DNA of 33,731 nucleotides, from the IMG/VR virus record IMGVR_UViG_3300033571_008538, positions 1 through 33,731 of that record; one strand, 5' to 3'. Below, piece after piece: positions 20,971-29,800 of this stretch. The stretch is from a virus. Made by a program: the position numbers and the translations under genes. The notes beneath the pieces were generated by a model that was given only the letters and a program-made list of their open reading frames with translations, was not told the DNA's origin and made no database searches. Each line of letters starts with the position of its first letter. The first letter of the stretch is position 1.

Positions 20971-22652
20971 GGGTTCCTCTCCTTAAATATCTTTTCGCCC
21001 AGCTCGTAGTTCTCCTTGGCGTTGTGGCGTTTAAATTCCGCGTCCTGCGTTGCGCCCGTAAAGAGCGGATTATTGTGGGTAAAGACGATATCCTTGGCGG
21101 AAATGATGACGCCATCTTTTGCCCCGCGTAAGCTGAACTCGTTATCGCTGAAAATGCCTGAGCATGCGTCGTACTCTGGGGCAAAAAGTGTGCCCTGCTG
21201 TTTGAGCCTAGCTTTTGTTAAAATTGCAATGCAAAGCAGATCGTCTTTGCGGTGGCCGTCAGATACAGCAAGGATTGATGGCTTACTTGAATCGCCAAGC
21301 CGTTGCGTGATGATCGTATCCCAATGCAGTGGAGGATCCCAATCGTCGGAGCCTTGAATGATGATCTCCCCACGGGCCACTTCTGCCGCTCTGTTCCATG
21401 CGGCAATGCACCCGCCCTTCCCCTTGACAATTCCCCAATTTTTTAGCATGTCGGCTTTTGGATCGTCATCGTCGACTGAGTAGATCCACTCAACTGACGC
21501 TGGATCTGCCGCCTTTTTCATCCACAAGATGCGGGCATTGATGGCTTCTTGGGGGCGGCCTCGCGTGGCGTGGCAGACGGTAATCTTCACGGGCTTCTGC
21601 GCCCGCCACATGTTCTCAATCTTTTCTGCCTCGGCCGTATCGCCCACGGCTTTACAGGCCGCAAGGTACAGATCGATGCACTCAAAGTCATAGACGGTGC
21701 GCTGGGCGTTCCAGATCTTCACGCCCGGATCGGGCTGAACCATCGCCGATTTTAGCAAGTGATAAGCCTGTAACCACGCACCCACGCTGGCCTCTTCCCT
21801 GGCTAGATAGTAAATCGCCTCCCTTCGCCCAGGGTTCATCTGATGTGCCTTTTGGTATAAGCCGATCCTGACCGTGCGATCTTGCGTGGCTGTAGCCTGA
21901 TTGCAGGCGGCCTCGTAAGCCAGCGTTGCCTCTTGCCCTGGCCAGACGGCCGCAACGTGTGACCACGGCTCAGATTCCGTCCTCCGATTCCCTAAGAAAA
22001 GTTCCTGCTGATAGTAGTACGCATACTTGCCTGCTTCGCTTAATTGGCCCTGCAAGATGCGTAGATTCCGATCGGCGCTACCCGCCTTGTAACCACCGGG
22101 GTGATGCTCCACCCATACTGCCTGCTCACCTACAGATTCTAGCCCAGCATTAGGCAACAGCGCCTCATGCACTGCATAGTTCCACCTGCCAGACCATACG
22201 CCGTCTATACGCCGCACCATGCGCTCACGTACTGGCCTTAATTTGGCGTTTATAACGTCATAGACGCCTGCATAGATTCCGAGCTTAGGATTGTGCTCAA
22301 ATGCTTCTACGCCCCTTTTAAGAGCGTTTTTGAGGTCTTTATGTGGCAAGTCATCGCAATCCACCCATACTGCATAGTCGCCAGTGCAGGCATCCAGTGC
22401 CGTGTTGCGGGCGGCGGCAAAGTTGTCGACGTGAGGCCAGCTTGCCCCTGCGGATGCGTTTTTATATTCAACTATCTTAGCCCCTGACTTCTCGGCAATC
22501 GCCCGCGTGCCGTCGTCAGGCCGAGCGCCTTGGGCTATGCAGACCACTAGCTCATCGCAGAATGGTTTAAAGGCAGTAAGGCAGCGGTCGATAAATTGGG
22601 CTTCGTGCCCAGCGATCATGTAGATGGAGATTTTAGGATTTCGAGTGGCCAC
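20967..22652 (-). CDS. Two-domain glycosyltransferase (GT2-type GT-A domains)
   Basis: 561 residues. The first GT-A domain has ISIYMIAGHEAQFIDRCL, then AARNTALDACTGDYAVWVDCDD with the metal-binding D-x-DD near 98-101, as in GT2 (WaaE/SunS-like) enzymes. A helical, TPR-like middle (about 240-350) follows. A second GT-A-like domain starts near 355 (KITVCHATRGRP), with SVDDDDPKAD and IIIQGSDDWDPP. It may act on two linkages or bind acceptor with one domain. The gene begins two bases after the connector gene stop, so it is translated with the late operon. Virion or host-surface glycosylation is the likely role. Confidence 0.75.
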   Translation of the reverse strand: MATRNPKISIYMIAGHEAQFIDRCLTAFKPFCDELVVCIAQGARPDDGTRAIAEKSGAKIVEYKNASAGASWPHVDNFAAARNTALDACTGDYAVWVDCDDLPHKDLKNALKRGVEAFEHNPKLGIYAGVYDVINAKLRPVRERMVRRIDGVWSGRWNYAVHEALLPNAGLESVGEQAVWVEHHPGGYKAGSADRNLRILQGQLSEAGKYAYYYQQELFLGNRRTESEPWSHVAAVWPGQEATLAYEAACNQATATQDRTVRIGLYQKAHQMNPGRREAIYYLAREEASVGAWLQAYHLLKSAMVQPDPGVKIWNAQRTVYDFECIDLYLAACKAVGDTAEAEKIENMWRAQKPVKITVCHATRGRPQEAINARILWMKKAADPASVEWIYSVDDDDPKADMLKNWGIVKGKGGCIAAWNRAAEVARGEIIIQGSDDWDPPLHWDTIITQRLGDSSKPSILAVSDGHRKDDLLCIAILTKARLKQQGTLFAPEYDACSGIFSDNEFSLRGAKDGVIISAKDIVFTHNNPLFTGATQDAEFKRHNAKENYELGEKIFKERNP

Positions 22653-22654
22653 GG

Positions 22655-22954
22655 TTAAATCTCTCGCAACCCGAGCACGTAACTACCGACAGAAGTATCA
22701 ATCGATGCCACCCGATAGCTGACTGAATTGGCCAGCAGAATAGATCCAATCGTGGGAGCTGTGGCTAAGTTCGCCACGTCGACGGTGAAGGTGGAGTTAA
22801 GATCCAGATCAAACCCGCCCAGCTCTACGCTTTCTTTGCGGGTGATTGTCGAAAGGATGCCAGTGACTGAAGTGGAACCGATTGTGGCGGCCGTGCCAGT
22901 TTGATCGTATAAAGCGGCCAGACTTTCTTTTAACGCTTCTGTGAATTCAGACAT
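22655..22954 (-). CDS. Head-tail connector-type protein (99 aa)
   Basis: 99 residues, helical start (EFTEALKESLAALYD) then beta strands (ELGGFDLDLNSTFTVDV ... SYRVASIDTSVGSYVLGL). This is the size, fold type and position of FII-like head-tail joining proteins that follow the major capsid gene. It precedes the sugar/TPP cassette with a two-base gap. The family is inferred from pattern and order. Confidence 0.6.
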   Translation of the reverse strand: MSEFTEALKESLAALYDQTGTAATIGSTSVTGILSTITRKESVELGGFDLDLNSTFTVDVANLATAPTIGSILLANSVSYRVASIDTSVGSYVLGLREI

Positions 22955-22974
22955 GAGGATTTCTTAAAGTGGAA

Positions 22975-23004
22975 AGGGCGGTGAGCCTTTCAGCCCACCG
23001 CCCT
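22975..23004 (-). terminator. Strong hairpin after the major capsid gene
   Basis: AGGGCGGTG (22975-22983) pairs with CACCGCCCT (22996-23004), a nine-base stem, 12 bases after the capsid stop codon. A short TTT follows on the mRNA strand. It may terminate part of the transcripts or protect the abundant capsid mRNA 3' end. Downstream genes must still be expressed. Confidence 0.6.
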
Positions 23005-23015
23005 CCCCGAGTGAA

Positions 23016-23906
23016 TTAGCTACCGTTAATACGAACCAAGCTCGCAGGCTCTCCGGCTTTCACGCCGTAGATCAGAGCGTAGGTGCGTTGCAGCATACCC
23101 TTAACCACGTCGTAGTTCTCACGAACTTGAACGGATAGGCCAGTGCGGGGTTCGGTCACAACCGAGATGTCCCCAGGGATGGGAACGCCGGTCGGAACTT
23201 CAGGAACGCGAGCCGCGATCAACAAGGCTTCCTGCTGGGCGAAGAATCCGCCGAGCGTGATGCTGTTGGAAGGCACTGCGCTGTATTGGTTGATGTTGAA
23301 TCCAGCCACGTTGCCGATCCCAGCCGTGCGAACGAGGTCGCCAGTGATCTGAGGATTGGCCACGACGGTCGTATCATTCAAGAGTGCGCCGTAGAAGCTG
23401 GGGTTAAGAACAGCGTACCGGCCGTTGACTGGCACGTTGCTGTTGTTGAGGGTGATTCCGGCCGACACTACCGAGCGGTAGGAGAAGGCGCTGGAAGCAA
23501 CCGTCAATGCGCTGGTGAAGGTGGAGGAAGTCACGAGAGCGAGCAAATCCCCAACCATTTGCAACCCGAGGGCGTGCGCGGCCGCGCCGGCGAAACGCTC
23601 GATGAGGTTGATGTTGGAGCTGGTGCGCTCTTGATCGTCCACAGAATACGAAACGTGCTTGAACTTGTTGAGAGTGATCTGCACGTCCGTCTGGGTTGTC
23701 GCAGTCGCCACGTAACCGTTTGCCTGCGAGTAGTCCTGAGCGGTCGTCGCAGAGATACGGTGGGTAAAGACTGACGCGTTGTATTTAGCCGCTTCGCTGC
23801 TGAAATCCGTGACGGAGTTTCTGAGGAAGCTGTAATCCGCCACGAGGATCTCGAGAGCCCTCTGAGCGATTACATTGGCATTCGTTGTTCCGATTGTGTT
23901 GGCCAT
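23016..23906 (-). CDS. Major capsid protein
   Basis: 296 residues. The second half carries typical coat-protein features: NPSFYGALLND, NINQYSAVP, VVTEPRTGLSVQVRENYDVV and YGVKAGEP. It lies after a protease-scaffold gene and before a connector gene. An HK97-type fold is likely, of the P22-coat-like group. A ribosome site (GGAGAACAC) precedes the ATG at 23906, and a strong hairpin follows the stop. No separate decoration protein gene is visible next to it. Confidence 0.82.
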   Translation of the reverse strand: MANTIGTTNANVIAQRALEILVADYSFLRNSVTDFSSEAAKYNASVFTHRISATTAQDYSQANGYVATATTQTDVQITLNKFKHVSYSVDDQERTSSNINLIERFAGAAAHALGLQMVGDLLALVTSSTFTSALTVASSAFSYRSVVSAGITLNNSNVPVNGRYAVLNPSFYGALLNDTTVVANPQITGDLVRTAGIGNVAGFNINQYSAVPSNSITLGGFFAQQEALLIAARVPEVPTGVPIPGDISVVTEPRTGLSVQVRENYDVVKGMLQRTYALIYGVKAGEPASLVRINGS

Positions 23907-23931
23907 TGTAGTGTTCTCCTAGTGGACTGGA

Positions 23932-24846
23932 TTACAGTCCGAGTTTGCGGAGCAGTTCCGACCGACGGGTCGGATTCTTTTCCGCGTTGAATTGATTGAG
24001 GATTTCTGCCCGGCCGAGCGGTTGGCTCGATTCAGCGGGAACCGCCACTGCGCCAGCAGCGTCGGCCTTGGCTTTTTCCAAAGTGGTCACGGCCTTGTCG
24101 TCGGCCTTTTCGTCAGTCTTTGCGCTGAGTTCGGCAGCCATCTCAGGCGCTTCGACAACGTCAGAAGCTGCGTCGGCTTTCATTAGTGCGAGAACTTCTG
24201 TGAGCATTGCAGCGATGTCGATCAAAGTAGGTTCGGCCATTTTTTCCTCAGGCTTGTCGGCAGGCATCTCAGCCAGTTCGGCTTTAGGTGCTTCGACAAC
24301 TGCGGGAGTTTCAACGGCAGGAGCTTCGGGTGCGGGAGCTGCCACAACGGCAGGCTCGCTCAGCTCTTTTTTGACTTCGACAGGTGCTTCGTTCATTTGA
24401 AGTTTTTTCATGTCAACTGCTGAGAAGGCAGAAAACATGCCTGCTGGATTGGCGGCTGGCTCAGAAACGATTGAGCAGTCATAGATCTCAGTCACTCGGG
24501 CAAAGCGTTCCGACCCCATGACTTCAGGCACGCCGCTAAAGGTAAGGGATATGCCAAAGCCTTCGGGCAATACCTGGGCCAGCTGCTCGACAAACTGCGC
24601 CTCGTTAGTGTTAAAGAGGTTTAGATCGCCCAACAGGCGGTCGCCTTTGATTGAAAAATTATCGATGTAACCAAGGATGCCAGTGACGGGTGCGCCGTGG
24701 CCCATGGTCACTTTGATGCGCTTCATAGTCAGCGCCACAGCCAGCGCTTGCTCTAGCGATGTTTGGTCGATCAGTAGGTTGTGCCCCTTGGCCTCGCCTA
24801 CTGTTAAAATGGATACGTTAGAAAGTTTGTTGGCCATGCTGGCCAA
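23932..24846 (-). CDS. Prohead protease fused to scaffold region
   Basis: 304 residues. The first 140 form a protease-like domain: TMGHGAPVTGILGYIDN (His50), LPEGFGISLTFSG (Ser100), then RVTEIYDCSIVSEPAANP, as in prohead maturation proteases. Residues about 155-290 are Ala/Glu/Pro/Lys-rich and helical, like a scaffold. The end is basic (RRSELLRKLGL), possibly a coat-binding tail. The protease would process the scaffold and other head proteins during maturation. The position before the major capsid gene fits. Which Ser and His are catalytic is inferred. Confidence 0.72.
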   Translation of the reverse strand: MASMANKLSNVSILTVGEAKGHNLLIDQTSLEQALAVALTMKRIKVTMGHGAPVTGILGYIDNFSIKGDRLLGDLNLFNTNEAQFVEQLAQVLPEGFGISLTFSGVPEVMGSERFARVTEIYDCSIVSEPAANPAGMFSAFSAVDMKKLQMNEAPVEVKKELSEPAVVAAPAPEAPAVETPAVVEAPKAELAEMPADKPEEKMAEPTLIDIAAMLTEVLALMKADAASDVVEAPEMAAELSAKTDEKADDKAVTTLEKAKADAAGAVAVPAESSQPLGRAEILNQFNAEKNPTRRSELLRKLGL

Positions 24847-24857
24847 CAGGTGTCAAA

Positions 24858-25361
24858 TCAGTTTCGGCTAAAGATAGGATTACGAGAAACGGGATCTGCT
24901 GGATCTGGAAAGATGGGGTTATAAACAGGCTGACCAGGTTCGGGTGGCGTATGCATGTCTTGGATCGCCATGTTGATCGCATCGGCCAGTTGCGCAGCGT
25001 GCGACAACTTCTTCATGTATAGCAACTGATTATTTAACCCGCCAAACTTTAACTCAACATAAGGGCGGGAAGATCCTTGAATAATTTTCCATAAAATAGC
25101 AGCCGACATGCAGGCGATTGTCGCTCCCATAACGGGTGCATTTCTCATGCTTACAACTCCAAGCAAAATACCAAAGCCGCTAAGGAATCCCCACATAATC
25201 TTTCCAAGTCCTGCGCTTTCACTGCCATAAGCGGTGCCGACGATGGATGCCAAGTTGTAGGTTTGATTGTAAGGATGGCCTACGTTAATCACTCGGCCAA
25301 CTACACTGATCGATCCGTCGTCGTAATAGAGTGTGGCCGTATCTGGTGAATTGCCATCCAT
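24858..25361 (-). CDS. DUF6232-like membrane protein within the head module
   Basis: 167 residues. It opens with ATLYYDDGSISVVGRVINVG and a TYNLASIVG strand, followed by two hydrophobic segments (FLSGFGILLGVVSM; VMGATIACMSAAILW) and a C-terminal LKFGG...LADAINMAIQDM. This order resembles the DUF6232-type bacterial membrane proteins. The C-terminus is Pro-rich. Genes between portal and protease are usually virion parts, so a bacterial-type membrane protein here is odd. It may be a moron that acts in exclusion or a host-membrane function. The family is by pattern only. Confidence 0.5.
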   Translation of the reverse strand: MDGNSPDTATLYYDDGSISVVGRVINVGHPYNQTYNLASIVGTAYGSESAGLGKIMWGFLSGFGILLGVVSMRNAPVMGATIACMSAAILWKIIQGSSRPYVELKFGGLNNQLLYMKKLSHAAQLADAINMAIQDMHTPPEPGQPVYNPIFPDPADPVSRNPIFSRN

Positions 25362-25395
25362 GCCCTAATCGTAAGGGCGGATGGGGTGCGTACAA

Positions 25396-27162
25396 CTATT
25401 TTCTTTTGGTAGTTCTTGGTTTCTTATCTTTTAACCCGACAGCTTTAGCCACCATATCCAACTCTTTTGCCGATAGGTTAAAATCTGGATCGTCCCGCAT
25501 GGTGAAAGATTCTGTTTGTGGCTTGGCAGATAGTTTCATCTGCCTAGCACAAACGGCTGCCCTTTGATCGTTTTCTGGAAACTCGGATACCATTGTTGGA
25601 TTACCCATGCAGCGATCCATGAACTTGTCGTCAGTCTCGCCTGCGTTTTGTGTTGGCAAATCTAGCTCAACCTTTGCGCTTAGTTCAGCATCTGGCCCAG
25701 CGTTCGGATCTTTCTCGGGATTAACTGGCTTGGGTTCGTTGATTGCGGGTGTTTCTTTGACTACTTCCACCGGGGCCGCCACGTCGGTCTGCGGTGCAAC
25801 TGTTCCAATCGATGCAACAAACTCACGCTCTTTTGCGATCTGCCTGACCTGCTCTTCCCAATCTTGGCCAAGTTCGCCAAAGTAATCCTGTAGCGAAGAT
25901 AGGCCAGCCTTGTAGTCCTCGCGGGCCTGCATTGCCTCACGCCCTGCGTCCACGGTCAGCGACTTCGGAGTCTGCCACGTTACCTTTGCATAGTCCTCGA
26001 CGGCCGGTAGGTCTCCGTTGGCGATTGCACCGCCAATGAAATAGCGCCATGCGCGGTTGCAGAATCTGTCGATGAGTAGGCGTTGCCGTTGCTCAAATCT
26101 ACGCTGCGCCTTGGCTACAATAAACCGCATCCCTGCCCCGCCGACGCTTGCTGGGTCATAAACGAATTCAACAGGCAATCCGAGTCCCATGGCCACGTCA
26201 CGGATTAAGAACTTTGCGAAAGGTTCAAAGCCAGCGTGCGGTCGGTTCGGCCCGATCATCTCAATTTTTTCGCCAGGTGAAAGGCGCGGGATGGTTGCCG
26301 AGCTGGTGATTTCCTCGCGGGCGATCGTTGGTTCGCCAGTGTCTTGAGCCTGCACGGTTCCAAAGAATCCACCCTGACCAGCCAGCTCGTCGCCTTGGTC
26401 GGTGGTAATTACTGCCGCAATCGATCCCTGCAATTTCAATGCGTCCTTCTCAAACTCGCCGAGCATTTTTAAATCACGGACATGGTTCAATGCGCGGGCT
26501 AGTGAAGATCCGCCACGAATCTGATCCGGCCGTTCCAGCTCCATTAGATGAATGACGGTATCTGCGCCCAGCTTGCGGTACAGTTCGCCCGTCTGAATTA
26601 GGTATCCAGTAGGCTCGCCGAGCTTGCCGAGGAACACGCCGTCAGAAGTTCCGTAGTCATCGCCTTCGCAAACGCGGTGGCCTTCCACAATTTGCAGCTT
26701 TCCCTTTTCCGTCATAATGACGAATACGTCACCGTCCACGTCGATCGATCGCGATAGCGCCAGCAGCATGTCTGTCCAAGTCATCCGGCCCGTAACTTCA
26801 GGCGATGGCACAACCACGTCCCGCCAATATTCCTCGCACAGTCTGCCAAAGTCTTGGTTTGCTCCGCGATACTGCGGCCGGAGTCCTGGCCCGATCGAAT
26901 AGGTGGCAATCGAATCCACTGCCCCTTTAATCAGCCCCACGTTGCGGTACATGTGCCGGGCGAGCTTTAGCAGCTCAACCCGTGTCGCTTCGTTTAGATC
27001 TAGTCGTGAATCGCGGGCATGGGCGCCATAGATAACGGGACGCTTACGAGAAAAACCTGCGCCTTCGTAGGGTTGGAACGTGCTGATGCCTGCACCGAAT
27101 CCAGCGCCGAACGCTTTGATCCCTGCGCCCATCCGAGCCACGAGTGAAAGTTTCTGTGCCAT
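25396..27162 (-). CDS. Portal protein (lambda gpB-type)
   Basis: 588 residues. The start (TFQPYEGAGFSRKRPVIYG) and RLDLNEATRVELLKLARHMYRN, then GLRPQYRG, with PVEFVYDP near residue 330, identify a lambda-type portal. It forms the dodecameric ring for DNA entry and tail joining. The C-terminal 120 residues are disordered-looking and include FMDRCM...FPENDQRAAVC, a small Cys-containing motif found in several phage head proteins. It also has three LSAK copies. Order terminase, gpW-like, portal is as in lambda. Confidence 0.88.
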   Translation of the reverse strand: MAQKLSLVARMGAGIKAFGAGFGAGISTFQPYEGAGFSRKRPVIYGAHARDSRLDLNEATRVELLKLARHMYRNVGLIKGAVDSIATYSIGPGLRPQYRGANQDFGRLCEEYWRDVVVPSPEVTGRMTWTDMLLALSRSIDVDGDVFVIMTEKGKLQIVEGHRVCEGDDYGTSDGVFLGKLGEPTGYLIQTGELYRKLGADTVIHLMELERPDQIRGGSSLARALNHVRDLKMLGEFEKDALKLQGSIAAVITTDQGDELAGQGGFFGTVQAQDTGEPTIAREEITSSATIPRLSPGEKIEMIGPNRPHAGFEPFAKFLIRDVAMGLGLPVEFVYDPASVGGAGMRFIVAKAQRRFEQRQRLLIDRFCNRAWRYFIGGAIANGDLPAVEDYAKVTWQTPKSLTVDAGREAMQAREDYKAGLSSLQDYFGELGQDWEEQVRQIAKEREFVASIGTVAPQTDVAAPVEVVKETPAINEPKPVNPEKDPNAGPDAELSAKVELDLPTQNAGETDDKFMDRCMGNPTMVSEFPENDQRAAVCARQMKLSAKPQTESFTMRDDPDFNLSAKELDMVAKAVGLKDKKPRTTKRK

Positions 27163-27164
27163 AA

Positions 27165-27461
27165 TCAGCTATCCAGAATGTAAGAAAATGAGGCGCTGGT
27201 GCGTGTGACCTGTACGCCATTTAGGTAATCGATTGCGGCCTGAAATAGCTCAACCCGTTCGGTGGGTTTAAGGTCGATCTGGAAGCTGGCCGATTGCCCG
27301 CCTGCTGAAGATCCAACCAGTGCACGGCCTGATGCTGCGCCCGTCATCGCCGCGTTGCGGTCAGTGGCAAGGTTGGTCAGGGCGCTTGCGGTAACCCCAG
27401 AGGCTTGAGCCAGGTAGTTCGTCGCAACTGCCCGCGTAAGTCTGCGGGAAATAGCCATCAC
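27165..27461 (-). CDS. gpW-position head-tail joining protein (98 aa)
   Basis: 98 residues, helical N-terminal part (SRRLTRAVATNYLAQASGV) and a C-terminal PTERVELFQAAIDYLNGVQ helix followed by a short strand. In lambda-type genomes, gpW, a small head-completion protein, lies between terminase and portal, as here. The sequence is longer than lambda gpW (68), so the call is based on position. It overlaps the terminase end by four bases. Confidence 0.5.
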   Translation of the reverse strand: MMAISRRLTRAVATNYLAQASGVTASALTNLATDRNAAMTGAASGRALVGSSAGGQSASFQIDLKPTERVELFQAAIDYLNGVQVTRTSASFSYILDS

Positions 27462-29206
27462 GTCGCCACAGGTGTCAACGATTCCTCGTCGAGTGAAGCG
27501 GTCGGCCTAATGACTTTCCCGTACACGGCAAAGCCAGCCAGATATGTTTCGCAATCGTACAAGTGATCCTGCCTGCTTTTGATGCGTATCCATTCATAAT
27601 GATCGCGCCCTGTCTTACGGTTAATCCTGTGCACCTTTTTGTGGCTGCTCATGTGCTCGCGGTAGTCTGGGCTTACGTCATGAGCAATTTCCCAGCGTGG
27701 CCCCTGACCTCGTCGCAACCATGCCAGCAGATCCTGACAGGCTGGCGAGCTGAGTAGCAGAAGCATGCAGCCCGCGTCAGTGGGTTGTTCGGCTGAGTGC
27801 ACTGACTTCATCCGCCCGCGTGGCGTTTCGATCCAGTAGGCAGGACGCTCTTCGCCCTTTAATGCAGTCCACTTGTAGCGGGCGCAGATTCGGTAGGAGT
27901 CTTGCGTCTCATATCCGCTATCCATTGCCGTGTGCTTGGGTTGAACGCCTAGCGTGTGTAAGTGTTGCGCTACGTCCTCAATCGTCCTTGCTCGGCCCTC
28001 ATCAATTAGCCTGCTAGTTCCATCCCTAGCAAACGCCCTCACCACAAACCAATACTCGTCGATCTGTCTGTCTATGGCCGCCAGCTTGATATGTTCGGTT
28101 TCCCAATCCTGCTTTTTCGCAAATGCGCCGGCGGGAATGTCGATTGTTTTATCGTCATCAAACTGATCCTCCCACGGCATCGCACTCCACCCGTTCACGA
28201 ATCCTTGCAAGCCGTGCAGATAATGCTTTTGAGTCAGGAACTGTTTGGCGCAATCGGCAAAGGTGACGGTCGGCGAGTACCAGCTAGGCAGTCGCATGCT
28301 TCGCCTACCACGTTCTGCGTTTGGATTTGCTGCCACCCACTTGCCTTGCTCAACGGCTGATCGCCTGTGGCCCTCAGTCCATGGCTCGTTGCACTTCGTG
28401 CAATGGTAGGCGGCCGTCTCACCCACTTTCTGTAAGTCCCATTTTCCGTCAGGATTGCGTGCATTATCCGCCCAACGCACTTGCCCGAATTCCATCGCCT
28501 GCATTTCTCCGCAAGCATGGCAAGGGACGTGGAAAGTTTCCTGCGTTCCTGCCTGATAGTTCTGCCATATATCGCCCGTGCTTAACGTCGGGGTGCTAGT
28601 CAGCACGTGCTTGCGGTTGGGAAAAGCCTTTGTCCGTTCCAGCGCCAGATTGTAAGCGGCCGCTTCTCGTTCGGTCGGTGGCGCAAACTTGTCCAGCTCG
28701 TCTAGTACCGCAATGCAGATCGGGCGCGAGCTTATGTTAGCCGGGCTATTCGATCCAACCAAGCTGAGAGTCATGCTGGTAAACTGCATCTCTAGGATTT
28801 TAAAATCGTCGCTGTCGTATGGGAACAGCGCCCGCACTGGCTTGCACTTCTCAAAGATCGGAGTCAGTCGCGTTTCGCTGTAGCTCCTAGCCAGATCCGC
28901 GTTAGGCATTACGAGCAGTGCTGGCGCAGGATCGTTGGCAATTCTGTACGCCAGCCAGATGGCCAGCGTCAGTGTCTTGCCTGTCTGCGATCCCCAGCAA
29001 AGGCTGACGGTATGAACGCCCGGATCGGCCAGAGCTTCCAGTACGCCCGCCACGTAAGGCGTATACTTGGTTGAATAAAGACCTGGGCGAGCGGTGATCC
29101 TGCTATCTAGCTGGATGTTCTTTTCTGCCCACTCGATAACGGACGGCGGTGGCTCAAAGTTCCAGCGGTCGCGTTCGCGTTTAAGCAGCTGTTCGGCCGC
29201 CTTCAC
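27458..29206 (-). CDS. Terminase large subunit (lambda gpA-type)
   Basis: 582 residues. Walker A-like GSQTGKT at 72-78 and the Walker B region VLDELDKF are present, followed by SSTPT-like coupling (LTSTPTLST). A zinc-finger-like CHACGEM...CTKCNEPW, a trait of the gpA group, follows at about 225-275. The nuclease domain begins near 370 with LAAIDRQIDEYWFVV, giving the first acidic residue. It packages DNA into the prohead and cuts at cos-type ends in this group. The start overlaps the small subunit stop (ATGA). Confidence 0.9.
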   Translation of the reverse strand: MKAAEQLLKRERDRWNFEPPPSVIEWAEKNIQLDSRITARPGLYSTKYTPYVAGVLEALADPGVHTVSLCWGSQTGKTLTLAIWLAYRIANDPAPALLVMPNADLARSYSETRLTPIFEKCKPVRALFPYDSDDFKILEMQFTSMTLSLVGSNSPANISSRPICIAVLDELDKFAPPTEREAAAYNLALERTKAFPNRKHVLTSTPTLSTGDIWQNYQAGTQETFHVPCHACGEMQAMEFGQVRWADNARNPDGKWDLQKVGETAAYHCTKCNEPWTEGHRRSAVEQGKWVAANPNAERGRRSMRLPSWYSPTVTFADCAKQFLTQKHYLHGLQGFVNGWSAMPWEDQFDDDKTIDIPAGAFAKKQDWETEHIKLAAIDRQIDEYWFVVRAFARDGTSRLIDEGRARTIEDVAQHLHTLGVQPKHTAMDSGYETQDSYRICARYKWTALKGEERPAYWIETPRGRMKSVHSAEQPTDAGCMLLLLSSPACQDLLAWLRRGQGPRWEIAHDVSPDYREHMSSHKKVHRINRKTGRDHYEWIRIKSRQDHLYDCETYLAGFAVYGKVIRPTASLDEESLTPVAT

Positions 29207-29706
29207 AGCGCTGCCTGCACTTGTCGCATCACCTGCCCTACCTCGTTCTCCACCTCTTTCTGGATCTCGGCTGCTGGCCGATGAGCGCAGATCGGGGCTA
29301 GGCGTTTGGGCATGCCAAGCAGTAGCGGGATTAGTGCGTTAGTCCGGCGTGCCAGTATCTTGTCTGCCTCGTCGATCGGCACCATTTTGCCCTCCGCCTC
29401 GTTGATGTCCGGCCGGTCGCCCTTCATTTTTCGCAGTGCCTCCACGACGCGGGTGTAATCGCCTATCAGTGACGACCGCTCCGGCCCGCTCGCCTCCTTG
29501 GCTGCCTCGCCCAAAGTAGCGGCTAGCGATTCCAGCCGATCAATCTCGCCGTCTAATCCTATCCCGGCTATCGGCTTCATAGGCTTTGCGGTCGCAACCG
29601 CCTGCCCCTTCTCAAGCTGGCGCCGAGCTTGGCGCAAACCGACGCCGGTAGCGGCGGCTTGAGCTAGGATTGCGGTGTTTGGTCGGCGTCCCATAACGTC
29701 ATTCAA
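29203..29706 (-). CDS. Terminase small subunit
   Basis: 167 residues. RPNTAILAQAAATGVGLRQA is an HTH-like N-terminus, followed by GEIDRLESLAATLGEAAKE and a C-terminal part typical of Nu1-like proteins (RRTNALIPLLLGMPKRLAP ... EIQKEVENEVGQV). It should bind DNA near cos and recruit the large subunit. ATG 29706 and 29694 are both possible starts, and neither has a good ribosome site. A promoter lies at 29769-29797. Confidence 0.75.
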   Translation of the reverse strand: MNDVMGRRPNTAILAQAAATGVGLRQARRQLEKGQAVATAKPMKPIAGIGLDGEIDRLESLAATLGEAAKEASGPERSSLIGDYTRVVEALRKMKGDRPDINEAEGKMVPIDEADKILARRTNALIPLLLGMPKRLAPICAHRPAAEIQKEVENEVGQVMRQVQAAL

Positions 29707-29768
29707 TGTTTTTGCGTAAAACTCAAGAAATTACCGAATGTCTTTGCCATCGCGACAGATTGCAAAAA

Positions 29769-29797
29769 ATTAAAAGATTCCTTAGGCACTTACGCAA
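29769..29797 (-). promoter_or_regulatory. Predicted late promoter
   Basis: TTGCGT and TTTAAT are separated by 17 bases on the minus strand, ahead of the terminase genes. The -35 lies in TTACGCAA (29790-29797), which forms a pair with TTGCGTAA at 29712-29719. The region 29707-29807 holds no gene and is AT-rich. The motif TACGC is shared with the RHH operators at 3810-3904. Confidence 0.5.
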
Positions 29798-29800
29798 GCT

